Position numbers and translations under genes: made by a program
Shown: piece after piece, positions 11,578-22,797 of the stretch
Numbering within the stretch: position 1 is the stretch's first letter
Layout of the letters: the number at the start of each line of letters is the position of its first letter
The notes under the pieces: model-generated
Told to the model about the DNA's origin: nothing
Databases searched by the model: none
The model's input: the letters and a program-made list of their open reading frames with translations, nothing else
Origin: Hericium rajendrae
Taxonomy: Eukaryota; Basidiomycota; Agaricomycetes; Russulales; Hericiaceae
Length of the DNA: 64,000 nucleotides
Direction of reading: 5' to 3'
Assembly: GCA_033439255.1 (NCBI GenBank)
Contig: CM065879.1
Span: 414,501 to 478,500 of the forward strand

Positions 11578-14500
11578 ATGTCCGACAGCGACGATTCCAC
11601 GTTCTGTCCAAGCTGCGGCCAGGTTTTCCCGAGGAAGACTAAGGTCGGGTCTTGCGGGAAATGCACAAAGATAGATGGTTGTACGGAGGGATCAAACGTC
11701 GAAGCGCAGCTGAGAGTATGCTTGTACCTTTTTGCTTCTTACCATTGAATTCTGATCAAATTTTACATCCAGGAAGAGCCACAGTGCTCAGATTGTGGTC
11801 TAGCATTCAAGAACCTCTCTACGGAGTTTTGTGGCTTATGCAGGAAGGCAAGTGGAAGGTCCATTCACATCCATTGTTGACTATGTTTGACGTATGGAAT
11901 GCAGGCTCGTGGAGAAGTTGATACTGTCGAGGAAGCAGCCCGTGCCAGTCGAGCGCATGACCTCCAGAAGCGTCTTACTACCGCCCGGCCACAGAGCAGT
12001 GTTGTCTCGAGCACCCAATCATCAGCATCGTTGGCAGCAGTCGCCACTCCCGCCCAGGCAGCACTCGTTCAAGCAACTGCTCACAATGTTGCCAATGCGA
12101 GTGTACTTTCAGGTCGTACTGCTAGTGCAAGCCGCACAGTGTCTGGACGCCCAATTTTTGTCTCGGTGGTTTTGACATGTAAGGGGATATGGAACAAGGA
12201 ACTCGGTCGCATCCAGCAGCCATTTAGCGAGAACATGCCGATGCTTGGTACGCTATTTTCACTGTCCTCTCAAGTTCACCTAGTTATAACACCATTGCAT
12301 AGACGTTATGCAAGAATGCCTAGAAATCTGGAACCGAAGCTGGCTCGTGAATCACAGCGCAAGCATTACAAAGTTTGTGTCCTTTTCGTTTCAATTTCAT
12401 TTCCTTATCATTGATGCATTGTGATCTCAGAGAGGATATTAAGTTGGAATTCCAAGGTCATCGTGAAATAAGTCTTGATGCGAATCCGGAGATGAACATA
12501 TTGGCCGAATTCTACCGTATCCATACGGCTCATCACCTCAAGGGCATGTATGTTCCTATCCTGACGAAGGCTCAGCTTCACAAGCAATTCCCTGGTGCGG
12601 TCCATGGCGGACAGTACATCTTCTTAGAAGTATCGTTCAACATTGTTCAGGCAAGTCGAATGATTATAGATGTGGTGTTTTCATACAATTACAGCCGTTT
12701 GCGAAATTATGCGGAATCGCCGCGCGTTTTTCAGCCAGCGGTGGCGTTCGGTCCACTCCGGTCCGGAGATTAGTAAACACGACGCGTCGTGTGTCAGACT
12801 CTCATGCGTCAATGTTCATCGTTTGATCTGTTTGACATGTCTATAATCCCTTCGCACAGAGCTGGTTGTCGTTATGCCCTATACCGTACAGGAGCGGACA
12901 AAAGCATGTCAGCCTGGCGCAACGGAAGTTCGCATGGAATTTCGACTTGTGTGGGTGCGACTTGACTTACGCCGTTTGGCTTTGGCGGCAACAGCCGGAT
13001 GTGTCCCAATGGATTCCCATTGTGGCAGGTCACGGCGCTCTGCGCCGAGCGCGCCGCGGTAGATATTGTTTGCGAGCCTCGAGGCATAGCAAAGAATTAT
13101 GCAAGTGCGGAAAGCTCATAGATCGAAAGCCCCGAGCAAGTCAGCACTTTCAAAAGTGCTAATCTTCTTCACCGGTGCAATATCTCGCAACATACGACGG
13201 CCGAGTGTTGAGGGACAGCGCTTATCAAGACACTGTTTGAGGCAACCGAGCCCGGCCGCTCCGGCCGTTTTAAGCCGCAGCCTTGACAAGATATGTTTTT
13301 CGAAGACATACAACACTCATAATATGATACCCTTGGCCAACAGGTTTTCAAAATGTGATTATAATGCCTCTTTAGAAAGTTTGAGTCCCAAGCACTCTAC
13401 AAAAGACAGAGTACATAGAACTTTGCAGCGAAGAGTTGTGGATGTGTCACAGCTCGAACGCACTTACTAATCTCCGGACCGGTGTGGACCGGATGCCACC
13501 GCTGCTGAAAAACGCGCGGCGATTCCGCATAATTTCGCAAATGGCTGTAACACGTAATTTTCTCTAGTATAATAACCGAATTGAACAGGCCGAGTCTTTT
13601 GGCACTCAGAGTGTTTTGATAAAGAAAGGTAAACAGCGAAAGCGTGCTGGTTCCAGCAGTCTCATGCCTCCTCCGAGCGCCATTCCAGCTGTGAAGCGGC
13701 CCCGCATTGGTCTCAGCAATAATGGCAGTTCCATGCCACCCGTTTCGTCATATTCTCGTGCTAGTACTCACCGTGCTGTGCATGAGATCACTAAGGCGAT
13801 CAAGCTCGTGTTCGCCGATGCCACCGTTTCGCTCGATGAACAGGCTGACATTCAATGGCCTGCAAATAGCAAAGTGGTATCTGCACAGATTGGTGACGAG
13901 GTTTGGCAGAGGGGAAAGACGAAGCATGTCTTCAAGGTCAGTAATGAGATATTTGCTTATCTATCGTCATGCTAACAATGCTGTAGCTCAATATCGAAGG
14001 AAATCAATTCGTCGCGAAGCGCTTTTATGACGTAGGACGAGGCCCGTCACAGCTCACCGCAGTCGACAATCATCAGAATCTCCATGCAGAGTTGCAGCGT
14101 GCTATCGAAGGCACCCACTTCCTCAAGAAATTCTATGAGCATGCTGAACAACTAGACCAGGAAGTTAGCAAACGTTGGTGCTTATTTCTTGCATTTAGAA
14201 TGGCGCCAACACTAAGCATCACTTCTTTTTGTTTCTATAGGGTTTCGCTTCGTGGAAGCTCGTCTAGGAAAGGAGGTCCACAACATTGATGTTGACGAAT
14301 ACCCATCCAAGGCATCCGGTCTAGGACCAGATGACATTGACGATGATGCACATAACCGTGGTGCCTATTGGCTTATTGAACCGCGCCGCAACATCGCTGT
14401 GAAGAAATGGACTGGAACGATGTCGCATCGTCTCAATGGCTTTGGCCAGGAGGACGAGACGCTTTCTGCATTCACACACTTTGTCTGGCATTATACAAAT

Positions 14501-14911
14501 GCAAGCATAGTCTTAGCCGATTTACAGAGTATGTCTAGATATGTACTTATCGGGCATCATCGCTGATGACAAGCATGTTTGTAGGCACTCTGGTTGTTGA
14601 CGAACGGTCAGGACGTACTGTTCATGAGCTCTTCGACCACATGACTCATATGTATGAAGGGTAAGTCGCCGCATCAGTCAAATCGAGTACCTTTTCTAAG
14701 CATGTCATACTTCAGCGACTCGGGTGTTGGTGATCACGGCAAAGAAGGAGTCAATGCCTTTGTTCAGCAACATGAATGCGATTCAATTTGTCGACGGCTT
14801 CAGCTTCCCAGTGTCAAGCATAAGAATCTCCAACTGGTGGGAGTTCCGTCAAATGAGTCCGAAGAAGAGGAAGAGGAAGGTGAGATTACCGGTGGAGTGG
14901 ACAATGTCTGA
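11578..14911 (+). CDS. Atypical alpha-type protein kinase with N-terminal CxxC zinc-binding motifs
   Basis: The start MSDSDDSTFCPSCGQVFP follows a TATA box. Two zinc-ribbon-like units come first (CPSCGQVF..CGKC, then CSDCGLAF..CGLC), next an Ala/Ser/Thr-rich linker and a middle domain (IKLEFQGHREISLD). Then comes an alpha-kinase domain: FVAKRFYDVGRGPSQL, FRFVEARLGKEV, GAYWLIEPRR, VKKWTGT, FTHFVWHYTNASIVLADLQ, GVGDHGKEGVNAF and the zinc site HECDSICRRLQL. The end is acidic. The VAKRF lysine, the ADLQ aspartate and HxCxxxC are present, so the kinase looks competent. Two introns begin with GC rather than GT (after CRK near 11850, and at 12651). The latter carries an 862-bp inverted-repeat element. 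This family is expanded in Agaricomycetes and its substrates are mostly unknown. No stop or frameshift is seen. Confidence 0.85.
12651..13588 (+). other. GC-AG intron enlarged by element insertion
   Basis: Joining ..EVSFNIVQ directly to AESFGTQSVLIKKG keeps the alpha-kinase frame in phase 0. The donor is CAG|GCAAGT and the acceptor TTGAACAG. Without the element (12689-13550) the intron would be about 76 nt, ordinary for this genome. The intron now measures 938 nt. Confidence 0.7.
12689..13550. mobile_element. Non-autonomous inverted-repeat DNA element (862 bp) in an alpha-kinase intron
   Basis: Long terminal inverted repeats are visible. The left one (12689-12776) starts TTACAGCCGTTTGCGAAATT and the right one (13464-13550) is its reverse complement with a few mismatches and one indel. 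Both include CGCCGCGCGTTTTTCAG and end at CCGGAGATTAGTAA. The internal ~690 bp shows no transposase-like protein, so this is a MITE-like deletion derivative. I could not fix a target duplication: the outer flanks (..CATACAA and CACGTAAT..) do not match, so the superfamily stays open. The repeats are about 90% alike, suggesting modest age. Confidence 0.85.
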
Positions 14912-15569
14912 GATAAGAATTGTTTGTACGCTACGACTGTTTCAAGTTCTTGTAGATAGATATATGATGTCAAAGTGTTTGCTTTACTGTGAGCTGTACT
15001 GTAGTCTTTTAAATCCGTCCCCAGAACGGTCTTAGTGATCATGCTTACTTAGTTACTTCTCGAAAAAAGGAATTACAGAGTTGTTGCTATCCTTACAATC
15101 ACACTCGAAACTGCTCAAATATTGAGTTATATGTTCTAGCCTCAAAGAAAAATCATCATTTGCATTGAAACTCGACACCATGCCTGTGTTTTCGAGGAAT
15201 CAGCCAACGCACGTCGAGTACACTAATGAGCGCCTGGTGGTCCAAATATGGCAACCACTGTATCAGCTCAAGTACCCCTTCGATGTTCAGCTGTAGAGAG
15301 CTCAGATCTTGTGAGCAACGTTAGATTTTTGGTAAGCAGGACCTTTATATCATACTCTAATCGAATATCACATGGATTTTCCTTAGAAAACTTCTGCAGT
15401 GCATGGTTTCGAAGGGTTTTGTCAGGCTACTGGACGGGCGATCTGCTTATATAATCCATTTTTCGTCGCTGGAGAGTGGTTCTCCAAATATCTTTTTGCC
15501 CACCTAATTCTAAGCAAAAGGAACATTTTTCCGAGCATTACCAACCCTCAAAACGCACATTGAAGTTGT
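14912..15569. other. Intergenic, no gene recognised
   Basis: This is the 3' flank of the alpha-kinase gene, rather AT-rich, with short frames only. No domain, repeat or element ends are seen. Confidence 0.4.
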
Positions 15570-18024
15570 AAAAACGGGTTCCGGACAAAAAGGGCGAAGG
15601 TATTGGAGGAAGCAGCTACGACTTGCGGCTACAAGGTGCTGCGGCGATGTGTGCCTACAAACCTACAAACAAGCCCGGACACTTGGGCCTGGTAACATGG
15701 ATGTAAGTCACCCTCCCTTTACGATCAGTTTTGTCTGACTTACACCTAGTTCATAAATTCAGCAACTCGCTCACACCCCTGACCTCTCTGAGTACTTTCT
15801 GAGTATGTCCTCTCACAGCCCTCGCAGATCCTCCTCACACCCCAGCAGCTGGCATGTTCCAAAGAAGAACTGAACTGTGACCGTTCGCTTGGCATGAAAG
15901 ACACCATTGGTGAGTCCTTCGGTGCGCTGCTGCACCATATCTGATCCTCAACGTCCACCAGGAGCTCGTACCCCCGCATGACTTCAAATCTGCACTGCAG
16001 CACTTCACGCCCTACTTCTCCGGGTACTAGTAGCAGGACCCGCAGGAGCTTGTCACATTCTTGTTCGATGGGCTGCATGAAGGCCTCAACCACATGCTCA
16101 AGAAGCTGTATGTCGAGAAGCCGGACGGGGACGGCAGAGGCGACGTCAAGCTCCTCAAGCTCGCACAGGATAGTGGGAGGGATATAAGAAGCAGAATGCC
16201 AATGTCATCGTGGACCTGTTCCAGGAGCAGCATCAGAGCACGTCATTTGCACGGAGTGTCAGACGGTATGCGGCTTCGTGTTTCTGTTGGCGATGGGTAT
16301 TGAATATTGACGTATCTGCTTTCTGCAGGTCTCGATCACTTTTGACCTGTTCATGTACCTCACGCTCCCGCTTCCGGTGCAGAAGAAGTGGAGGCATACC
16401 ATCCTCTATATTCCATGGGATCTCGACAAGCCGGCTATCAAGGTCCCAGTCGAGATCAACCGCGATGCGTCGTTCAAAGATCTCCGCAATCTGCTCGCCC
16501 GCTGGATGGGCACGGAATCTGATAACGTATGTTTGTTTTTCCTGCCGTCGATCTGCGTCTCACTCCATCACAGCTCCTTACCCTCGAACTCTTCTCCAAC
16601 CGTGTCTATAAGAACTTAGACGACACCTTGCTATGCGGCGAGATGGCCGACAGCGACGTCTTCGCTTGCTACGAATGCGCAACAGGCGCGCTCGTACGCA
16701 GCGAAGAAGACAGAAAACGACCCCTTCATCGTCCCTGTCTTCATGAATGAGGCCTCGCTGACGATGCGGCACTCCTTCGCGCACAACCCGTCGCCCTTCG
16801 GCCAGCCGTTCTTCATCGCCGTCAGCCGCGAGGACGCACGCAGCCTCGAGCGCATCCAGACGATCGTCGTCGAGCACCTGCAGCGCTGGACCGCGCACGC
16901 GCGCAACCTGTGGTCGTGGGAGGCAGGCGACGTGTCCATGGAGGAGGTGCAGATCCCGCTCGCGACATCATCTGTCTTCGAGTCCATCACGGAGATCCAG
17001 GAGAACGGGGACGTCATCACCGTCGAGGAGGGTGACATCTCTGACATGAAGAGCGCCGTGCTCATGGAGGAGTCGCCTGAGCGCGCCAAGCATGAGCCGC
17101 GGTGCGTCGGGCTCAAGCTGGGCGTCTTCGTGCTGCGGCTGCAGAGCAACGCGAAGGACTTTGGCGTGGGCTTCGGCGGGTATGGCGCGCACGGGCAGAA
17201 GTACGAGACGTGGGAGAGCCGGCAGGACGCCGCAGGAGCGGGCGCGGACAGCGCGCTGCTGTGGCCGCACGACGCGCTGTTCCTCGAGTTCGACGAGAAC
17301 ACCAAGGCGTACTACTTTGGCGACAACGCGTCACGGCGCACCCGGAGTACGAGGCCGCGCTGCGTGCGGGCACGGCGAAGCGCGAGGCGGGGATCACACT
17401 GCGCAACTGCCTCGACGAGTTCACGTGCGAGGAGTAGCTCGGCGAGGACGACCTGTGGTACTGCCCACGCTGCAAGAAGCACCAGCAGGCGATGAAGAAG
17501 TTCGACGTGTGGAGCATGCCGGACGTGCTTGTCGTGCACCTCAAGCGCTTCTCGAGCTCGCGCGCGCTGCGGGACAAGATTGAGACATTCGTCGACTTTC
17601 CCGTGCAGGGCCTGGATCTGATTGACATGGCGCAGGAGTGCCTCGTCACGAAGGCGCTGCAGGAGCAGGGCATGGATGTGTCAGCGATGGGCCTGGATGA
17701 TCTCGATGAGTCACTGGTGTACGATCTGTATGCAGTTGACGAGTATCTTGGCGGGCTGGGCGGTGGTTATCGCGCATATGCGTACAACCATGTCACCGAC
17801 CAGTGGTATCATTTCGACGTTTCGTTTGTGACGCAACCGAGACGCCGGTCTCCATCAACATCAGCAACCAGATACCTACCCTACCCGAAGACCCAGGGCC
17901 CTTAAATTCATTGCAGCTCGGCTTGCTAGAGGATCTCACATCCATCATCTCGAATAACAAGCTGGGCCGCTCGGCGATGCTGCTGTCCGAATCAGCCTTG
18001 CAGTCGTCGCCCTTGCACGAGTGA
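15570..18024 (+). pseudogene. Decayed copy of a ubiquitin-specific protease (UBP12/USP15-like)
   Basis: The catalytic core is followed through many fragments: FINSA then LAHTPDLSEYFL (about 15750), DFKSALQHFTPYFSGY (15980), ELVTFLFDGLHEGLN (16050), FMYLTLPLPVQKKWRHTI (16350) and DASFKDLRNLLARWMGT. The long frame 16743-17340 follows, then WYCPRCKKHQQAMKKFDVW (17458), DVLVVHLKRFSSS (17523) and the His box GGGYRAYAYNHVTDQWYHFD (17758). The Cys box just before FINSA is destroyed and the N-terminal DUSP/Ubl part is missing. Visible lesions include tandem stops after PYFSGY near 16027, a frame change near 17330 and TAG at 17435-17437. After the His box the sequence leaves the family. No function as a protease is expected. 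Confidence 0.85.
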
Positions 18025-18307
18025 CCCTTCATCGGTCCAGCATTCATGAATCAGGTCGTCCGAGATTCGGACATGGAGAGCATGGACACGAAGACCATGC
18101 CATGGGCACGACAGGCTACATCGTCATTGAAATGTTTAAGGACTTGTCATGCCGGATGGTGGCAGGTTGTGGCAAAAGTCATCAGACACATGGACAAAGC
18201 ACACTACATGGCGAATGAGACATTGGGTCCACGCTTTGTGTCGCCACCTTGCCACAAAAGACATTGTGCTTTGTCCTTTTTTTTTGTACTGAAATTATCT
18301 AAAGCAC

Positions 18308-18316
18308 TATATAATA
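18308..18316 (+). promoter_or_regulatory. TATA box of the integrase-like gene
   Basis: TATATAATA lies 48 bp before the ATG at 18364, matching the spacing at the alpha-kinase gene. Confidence 0.4.
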
Positions 18317-18363
18317 CCTGGGCCCTACATCCGGCTGCTTTACTACCCTGTCTGGCTGTCGTG

Positions 18364-20015
18364 ATGTCTCCATTTATGGCACGCAGCCCTCTACTTCGCG
18401 AGGAGTCGACGAGCAACAACAAGGCAGGCCGGAACGGCACTGACAATGGCACATGTATGAGCTTCGAGCTCTTTATTTGACTATGGACTATCACTGACAC
18501 AGATAGCAGGGCCTTCAAATGACATCCTTCGAGTTGCTTTACATCAATATGCTAAGGAGCGTCTGCCACTTGATAGACGTCTTGGGCGTCTCCAGGACCA
18601 GTATGGATTGAGAATTGGGTATGCATTTTCAGGAATCTGTGATCCTGATCGCTGATGGACTTTTCTGAACAGAAAGTCAACTTTGAAGAAATTGAACGAC
18701 CGTTTCATGGTCCCTTCATCACGGAAAGCTGATAAATCTGAGGCATCTGTGCAGCTCGTGTGTGATGAACTCACGAAAGATCGAAATCGGCGTCGAGGCC
18801 CCGGGACAATCTTGACGAATCTGGCGATTCGAGGGATACCTCTTCCGTGGTGCGTTACTTTCAGTCTGGAGATTTTTTGTTATTTATAATCTCAAATGGC
18901 ATAGTGCATTTGTACGTGAGGTAGTGCATGCAAATGACCCGGGTGGTGCCGATATACGCTACCCAGGAAAGAAGAAACCTAGCATACAACGCGGCCACCT
19001 CACCGCTGATGGACCTTGGCATCAGGTTCACTGCGATGGCCATGAGAAGATGGGTGCGCAGGCATTAGACATGGGCGGAGTGGCTCTGGACATCTACGCT
19101 TACCGTGATAAATGGAGCGGGTGCTTGCTGTATGCCCGTGTGGTCCCGAATGCTCGATTGGCCAATACAATCGGTCACCTTTACTTGGATTTCATCTCTC
19201 AACTGGGAGGTATGCCAAGATCTTTGAGGACCGATCCCTGCCTTTCTAATTGTTGACGGCATTCCAGTCATTCCAACGACGCTGGTCTTTGACAAAGGTT
19301 CTGAGACGGGGAAACAAGCCTACTTTCAAGAGCATCTCAAGTATGTTTTCTATCCTTAATGATGTTTCGTTACAGGCTGAATAATATGTTGTATATTAGA
19401 GACATCTATTGCACTGATCCGGCATCGAGAGAGCTTTCAGCGCATGTCGCGCTTCCCAGTACCCGGAATATTGTGATTGAGGGACTGTGGCACTGGTTTC
19501 GAGACAACTCTGGCCGCAATCTAGTCGACTGCATCAAGGACGGTGAAGCCGATCACACCTTCATTCCCAATGATCCACTGCATGCGTACGTTTTCCACTT
19601 GATTATATGTATATCAATCTGAAGACTAAGGAGAAAATTTGCTAGTCTTCTATTCAAATGGATATGGCCACCCATTATCCAGAGGCAGCTGAATGAATTC
19701 CAAGAGTTTTGGAATAGCCATCGTGTTCGTTATCAGGAAGCGAAGAAGATGCCATCCGGCAGCACACCATTAGACATTTACACATCCCCTCACGCTTACG
19801 GAGGTGTGCAGAAAGCAATCCCAGTGTCGATCGAGACGGTGGAAGCTCTCCGGACAGAGTTAGAGGGTTCTTATGACGCCTTTCGATGGGTAGACGATGA
19901 TTTTGCCTTGCAAGCAAATGCTGCATATGCTCAGATAGGATCACCCATGCTTACACCATTGTCTGTCTGGTATGTGTTCCGACAGATGGATGATCTCCTT
20001 CGTGGCAACACTTAA
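18364..20015 (+). CDS. Integrase-core-like (DDE fold) protein, fungal family
   Basis: Exons read from MSPFMARSPLLREESTSNN through LRVALHQYAKERLPLDRRL, a helix-turn-helix-like region (YGLRIGKSTLKKLNDRF), and then the core: WHQVHCDGHEKMGAQALDMG, IYAYRDKWSGCLLYARVV, TIGHLYLDFISQLG, TTLVFDKGSETGKQA, NIVIEGLWHWFRDNSGRNL, FKWIWPPIIQRQLNEF and WNSHRVRYQEAKKMPSGSTP. It ends DDLLRGNT. Acidic residues placed like a DDE triad are visible: D in HCDGHEK, D in VFDKGSE and E in VIEGLW. The family is widespread in Agaricomycetes as single genes annotated integrase-core proteins. No gag, reverse transcriptase or terminal repeats are visible nearby, so this looks like a stand-alone or possibly domesticated gene, though a DNA-element origin is possible. 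It looks whole. Confidence 0.7.
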
Positions 20016-20399
20016 TTCACTCTGCATATCATGACTGGTTTCGCAACGTATTCTACGATATAGTACTGTTTTGTAGCCTCCGGATTTCTGTAGCATGTGA
20101 AGAATGAAATAGTCAATTTGAAGCTCGAATGAACTGCAATTAAATAAAGTTCAATGTTCAAGTTCGACATGGTGAACAAGAGGCTAGAAGATGGTGGCAC
20201 GGAAAAGGACGAGAGCAATGCGACATGCCATGGACCATCAACCAGTCAGCAATGGCGAATGCGCATGGATGCCAAGGATGCCATGATGGGCGGTGAGGAG
20301 GGCTGCAGCTCGGAGGATGATGACTCCACAGCTCCGCAATCTGTTCCGAGAACAGCATAATCCAAAAATTGTAGCGGCCTAGCAATGGTTGGGCACACA
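20016..20399. other. Intergenic, no gene recognised
   Basis: This is the 3' flank of the integrase-like gene. Short frames on both strands lack support. Confidence 0.35.
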
Positions 20400-20419
20400 T
20401 CTGAGGACCCGCGGAGCCC

Positions 20420-21585
20420 CTGCGTCGTCGAACTTGACGATGACGCCCCGTGGTGTCAGGCAGGATGCGAGATCGGCGCGCTCATGGGCCGTGGAAATCA
20501 GAATGTGCAGTGCAGGAAGGGACCTGCGAGAAGGTAAGTGATATTGCTATGTAGGAAGGAAATGCAAGGCTCACTGTGTCCCATCCATCCACACCAGTTT
20601 GAACTAACGCTGGGAACAGCATCATAGAACCGTGTCGCAATCTCGCGATGTGTGCGCGGATGTCCGAAGGTCCGAAGGAGATTATTGCAAAGGATCCGCC
20701 TGCCTTCGCGTTGCCTAATTTGATGATGACGCCCAGAGCACGCGCTGTCAAGCGATCCGAACGCCCCGCATTGCTTGTCCCACTTGGAGACAGCACGAGG
20801 CATACACCACGTACTTGACGATGACGCTCTTGTCGTGTCGCATGGGCATGTTATGGAGGAGGTTTCAAGTCCGCGGGGATGCTGCCGGAGGGACATAGAG
20901 TCCAACAGATCGACATCAGGTGCTGCAGTTACGCGGGGCATTAGAGTCAGATCAGTAACTTTGCGTGTCGGAAGAGTAAGATGCTCAACTCATAAACCTC
21001 GTCTGGAAGGCTACAACTCACCAGAAACAGGTGCCAATGACACCATGCAGATACCATGTTCAATCGCCACGCGCCATAACTTGACGACGACGTCGGTACC
21101 ACGCGAAATCTCGAATGGCGAACCGGCGCCAGGCAGCGATGTCCTTGTCCATGCCATGTAACTTGATGATGACGCTCTCGGCGCGTCACGCCGGCGCATC
21201 GTCGGGAACATGCAAATTCGGCAGGAGCGAATCGCAAGTGACCAGAAGTTGACGATGACAACTGTGAAGGCACGTGGCAGGGACCCAGCTCCAAGCAGTT
21301 CAGCCCTCGCCACGTACTTGACGATGACGCCCTGCACGCATCATACGAGCGCGAGGCTGGGAGGATCGTGTGGTCCATACATGGGTTCGTGAGAGAGAAG
21401 ATGGGTGGAATGGGACAGGCAGGAGCATGACCCTATGCCGCAGACCCGTTGCAAGGTAATAACTTCAATAAGTAGCTGCTCGTGTTCGAAAGAGTATATT
21501 CAGTACTGACCTTTGGGAAGATGCCGATATCTCCGACTCCAAGGCCCGATCCCCAACGCTGCGAGGTAAGTTGACGATGACGCCC
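20420..21585 (-). repeat. Eight spaced copies of a GCGTCATCGTCAAG-like motif
   Basis: On the minus strand near-copies of GCGTCATCGTCAAG (plus-strand CTTGACGATGACGC) centre near 21568, 21315, 21249, 21166, 21080, 20816, 20720 and 20433. Most read G-V-I-V-K in one frame (GVIVK, GVIIK, SVIIK, DVVVK, VVIVN). Spacings are 253, 66, 83, 86, 264, 96 and 287 nt, so short gaps cluster around 65-95 and long gaps are near three times that. Several copies are followed by GTACGTGG, which resembles a splice donor. No intact long protein is seen, and flanks outside the motif are little alike. It could be a decayed repeat-domain gene with one repeat per exon, or a non-coding array. I do not recognise it. Confidence 0.6.
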
Positions 21586-21619
21586 ATGCCGTCCATTCGC
21601 AGGCGTGGTCGCATCCGGA

Positions 21620-22797
21620 AAGCGACGATCCGGAGATGGCGAGGATGGGTGTGGGCGTCAGCGCACTCCCTTACACATCCTGCACACACGCACGCACCGG
21701 ATATGCATGTTCTCAAGCTTGAGCCCGTTGTCGGACAGGCTGTGTTCCAGTAGCTGTGGGTCGCGCGGCTTCTGCGGGTAGTACGCTGCAGCGGGGTTGA
21801 CGCCCCAGCCGGCGTGCACAGTCCAGCCGTAATGTTGCCATAATCGTGACTTCGAACCTGCTCAATCTGGTCACCAACTGCCTACTTCTACAGTAGACAG
21901 TACTCACAGTTTCGTAGCAACAGACGGCGCAGCCCAGTAGAAAGTGAATCCACGGGGTTCGAATCGATACAGGAGGTGAATATGCATGCTCGCACTGACA
22001 GCTAATTGAGTGCGTATACTGATGAGACACTGAGAGAACGTACACACAAAATCATTCGAGCCGAATACTCAGTCGACCGTCTGCGGCGCAACATGTTCAC
22101 ACAGTCAGACAACAAGTTAAGAGCATAGATCAGTCGAAAAGGACCTTTTCTCAACAATTTCCGATGGATAAGTATCAAATCTTCTAATTTTTTGAGTTCT
22201 AGAGATTAGACCACGCCGACGAACGAGGTACATAAAGTGTAGGGGACGCTATGGAGATGCAGGACACCCCGGGATGACCGGCCCGCGCAGCCACGCAAGG
22301 CGCGACTTGGCGGACAAAAATGAAATCGAACCGTGGCTCTCCGGCCAACCTCACTCGTCTCCTGATTCATTGACATGACCGGTGACCGGTGATCAGTGGC
22401 ACAAACGATTCAACCTGTCGGGTCTGGTTATGGCCTTTGTTGAAGAAAGCTCCGGAGAAGCTGCGGAAGTCCTGTGAGTCGTTACATATCTTGGTATTCG
22501 AAGCCATTACATATGCTTGCCATGCGGCCACAGCGACTCACGTTGGCATTCAAAAACATCGGTATGCAATCTATGAAATTTGGTATGCGACGCTATGTTC
22601 TTTTCTCGAATTGCCAAATGTCGGGTGAGCTTTATTTTACCCTACACGTGTGGCGCACGTGAGATTCGGCTGAAGGTACCGGGTGCCTGTTGGTTTCCTC
22701 GTTGCGAGCTTTAAGGAGCTGCAGATACTATAGTCTGTAAACTCTGTTCCGACTCCATTCGACCAAGTCAGAAACACAGACATCGCTTTTACTCGCT
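21620..22797. other. Gene-poor stretch with a segment shared with the left edge
   Basis: No gene is recognised. 22408-22460 (+) resembles 41-93 (-) and in one frame reads NLSGLVMAFVEESSGEAAEVL, followed by a possible donor GTGAGT at about 22471. GACCGGTGACCGGTGATC near 22377 is a short direct repeat. From about 22700 this is the promoter side of the F-box-like gene. Confidence 0.35.

Noticed and set aside
20420-21585. CRISPR-like or box C/D snoRNA reading of the repeated TTGACGATGACGC motif
   Set aside because: The genome is eukaryotic, spacing is irregular and copies are degenerate. Only two copies contain a proper RTGATGA and no consistent CTGA box follows.
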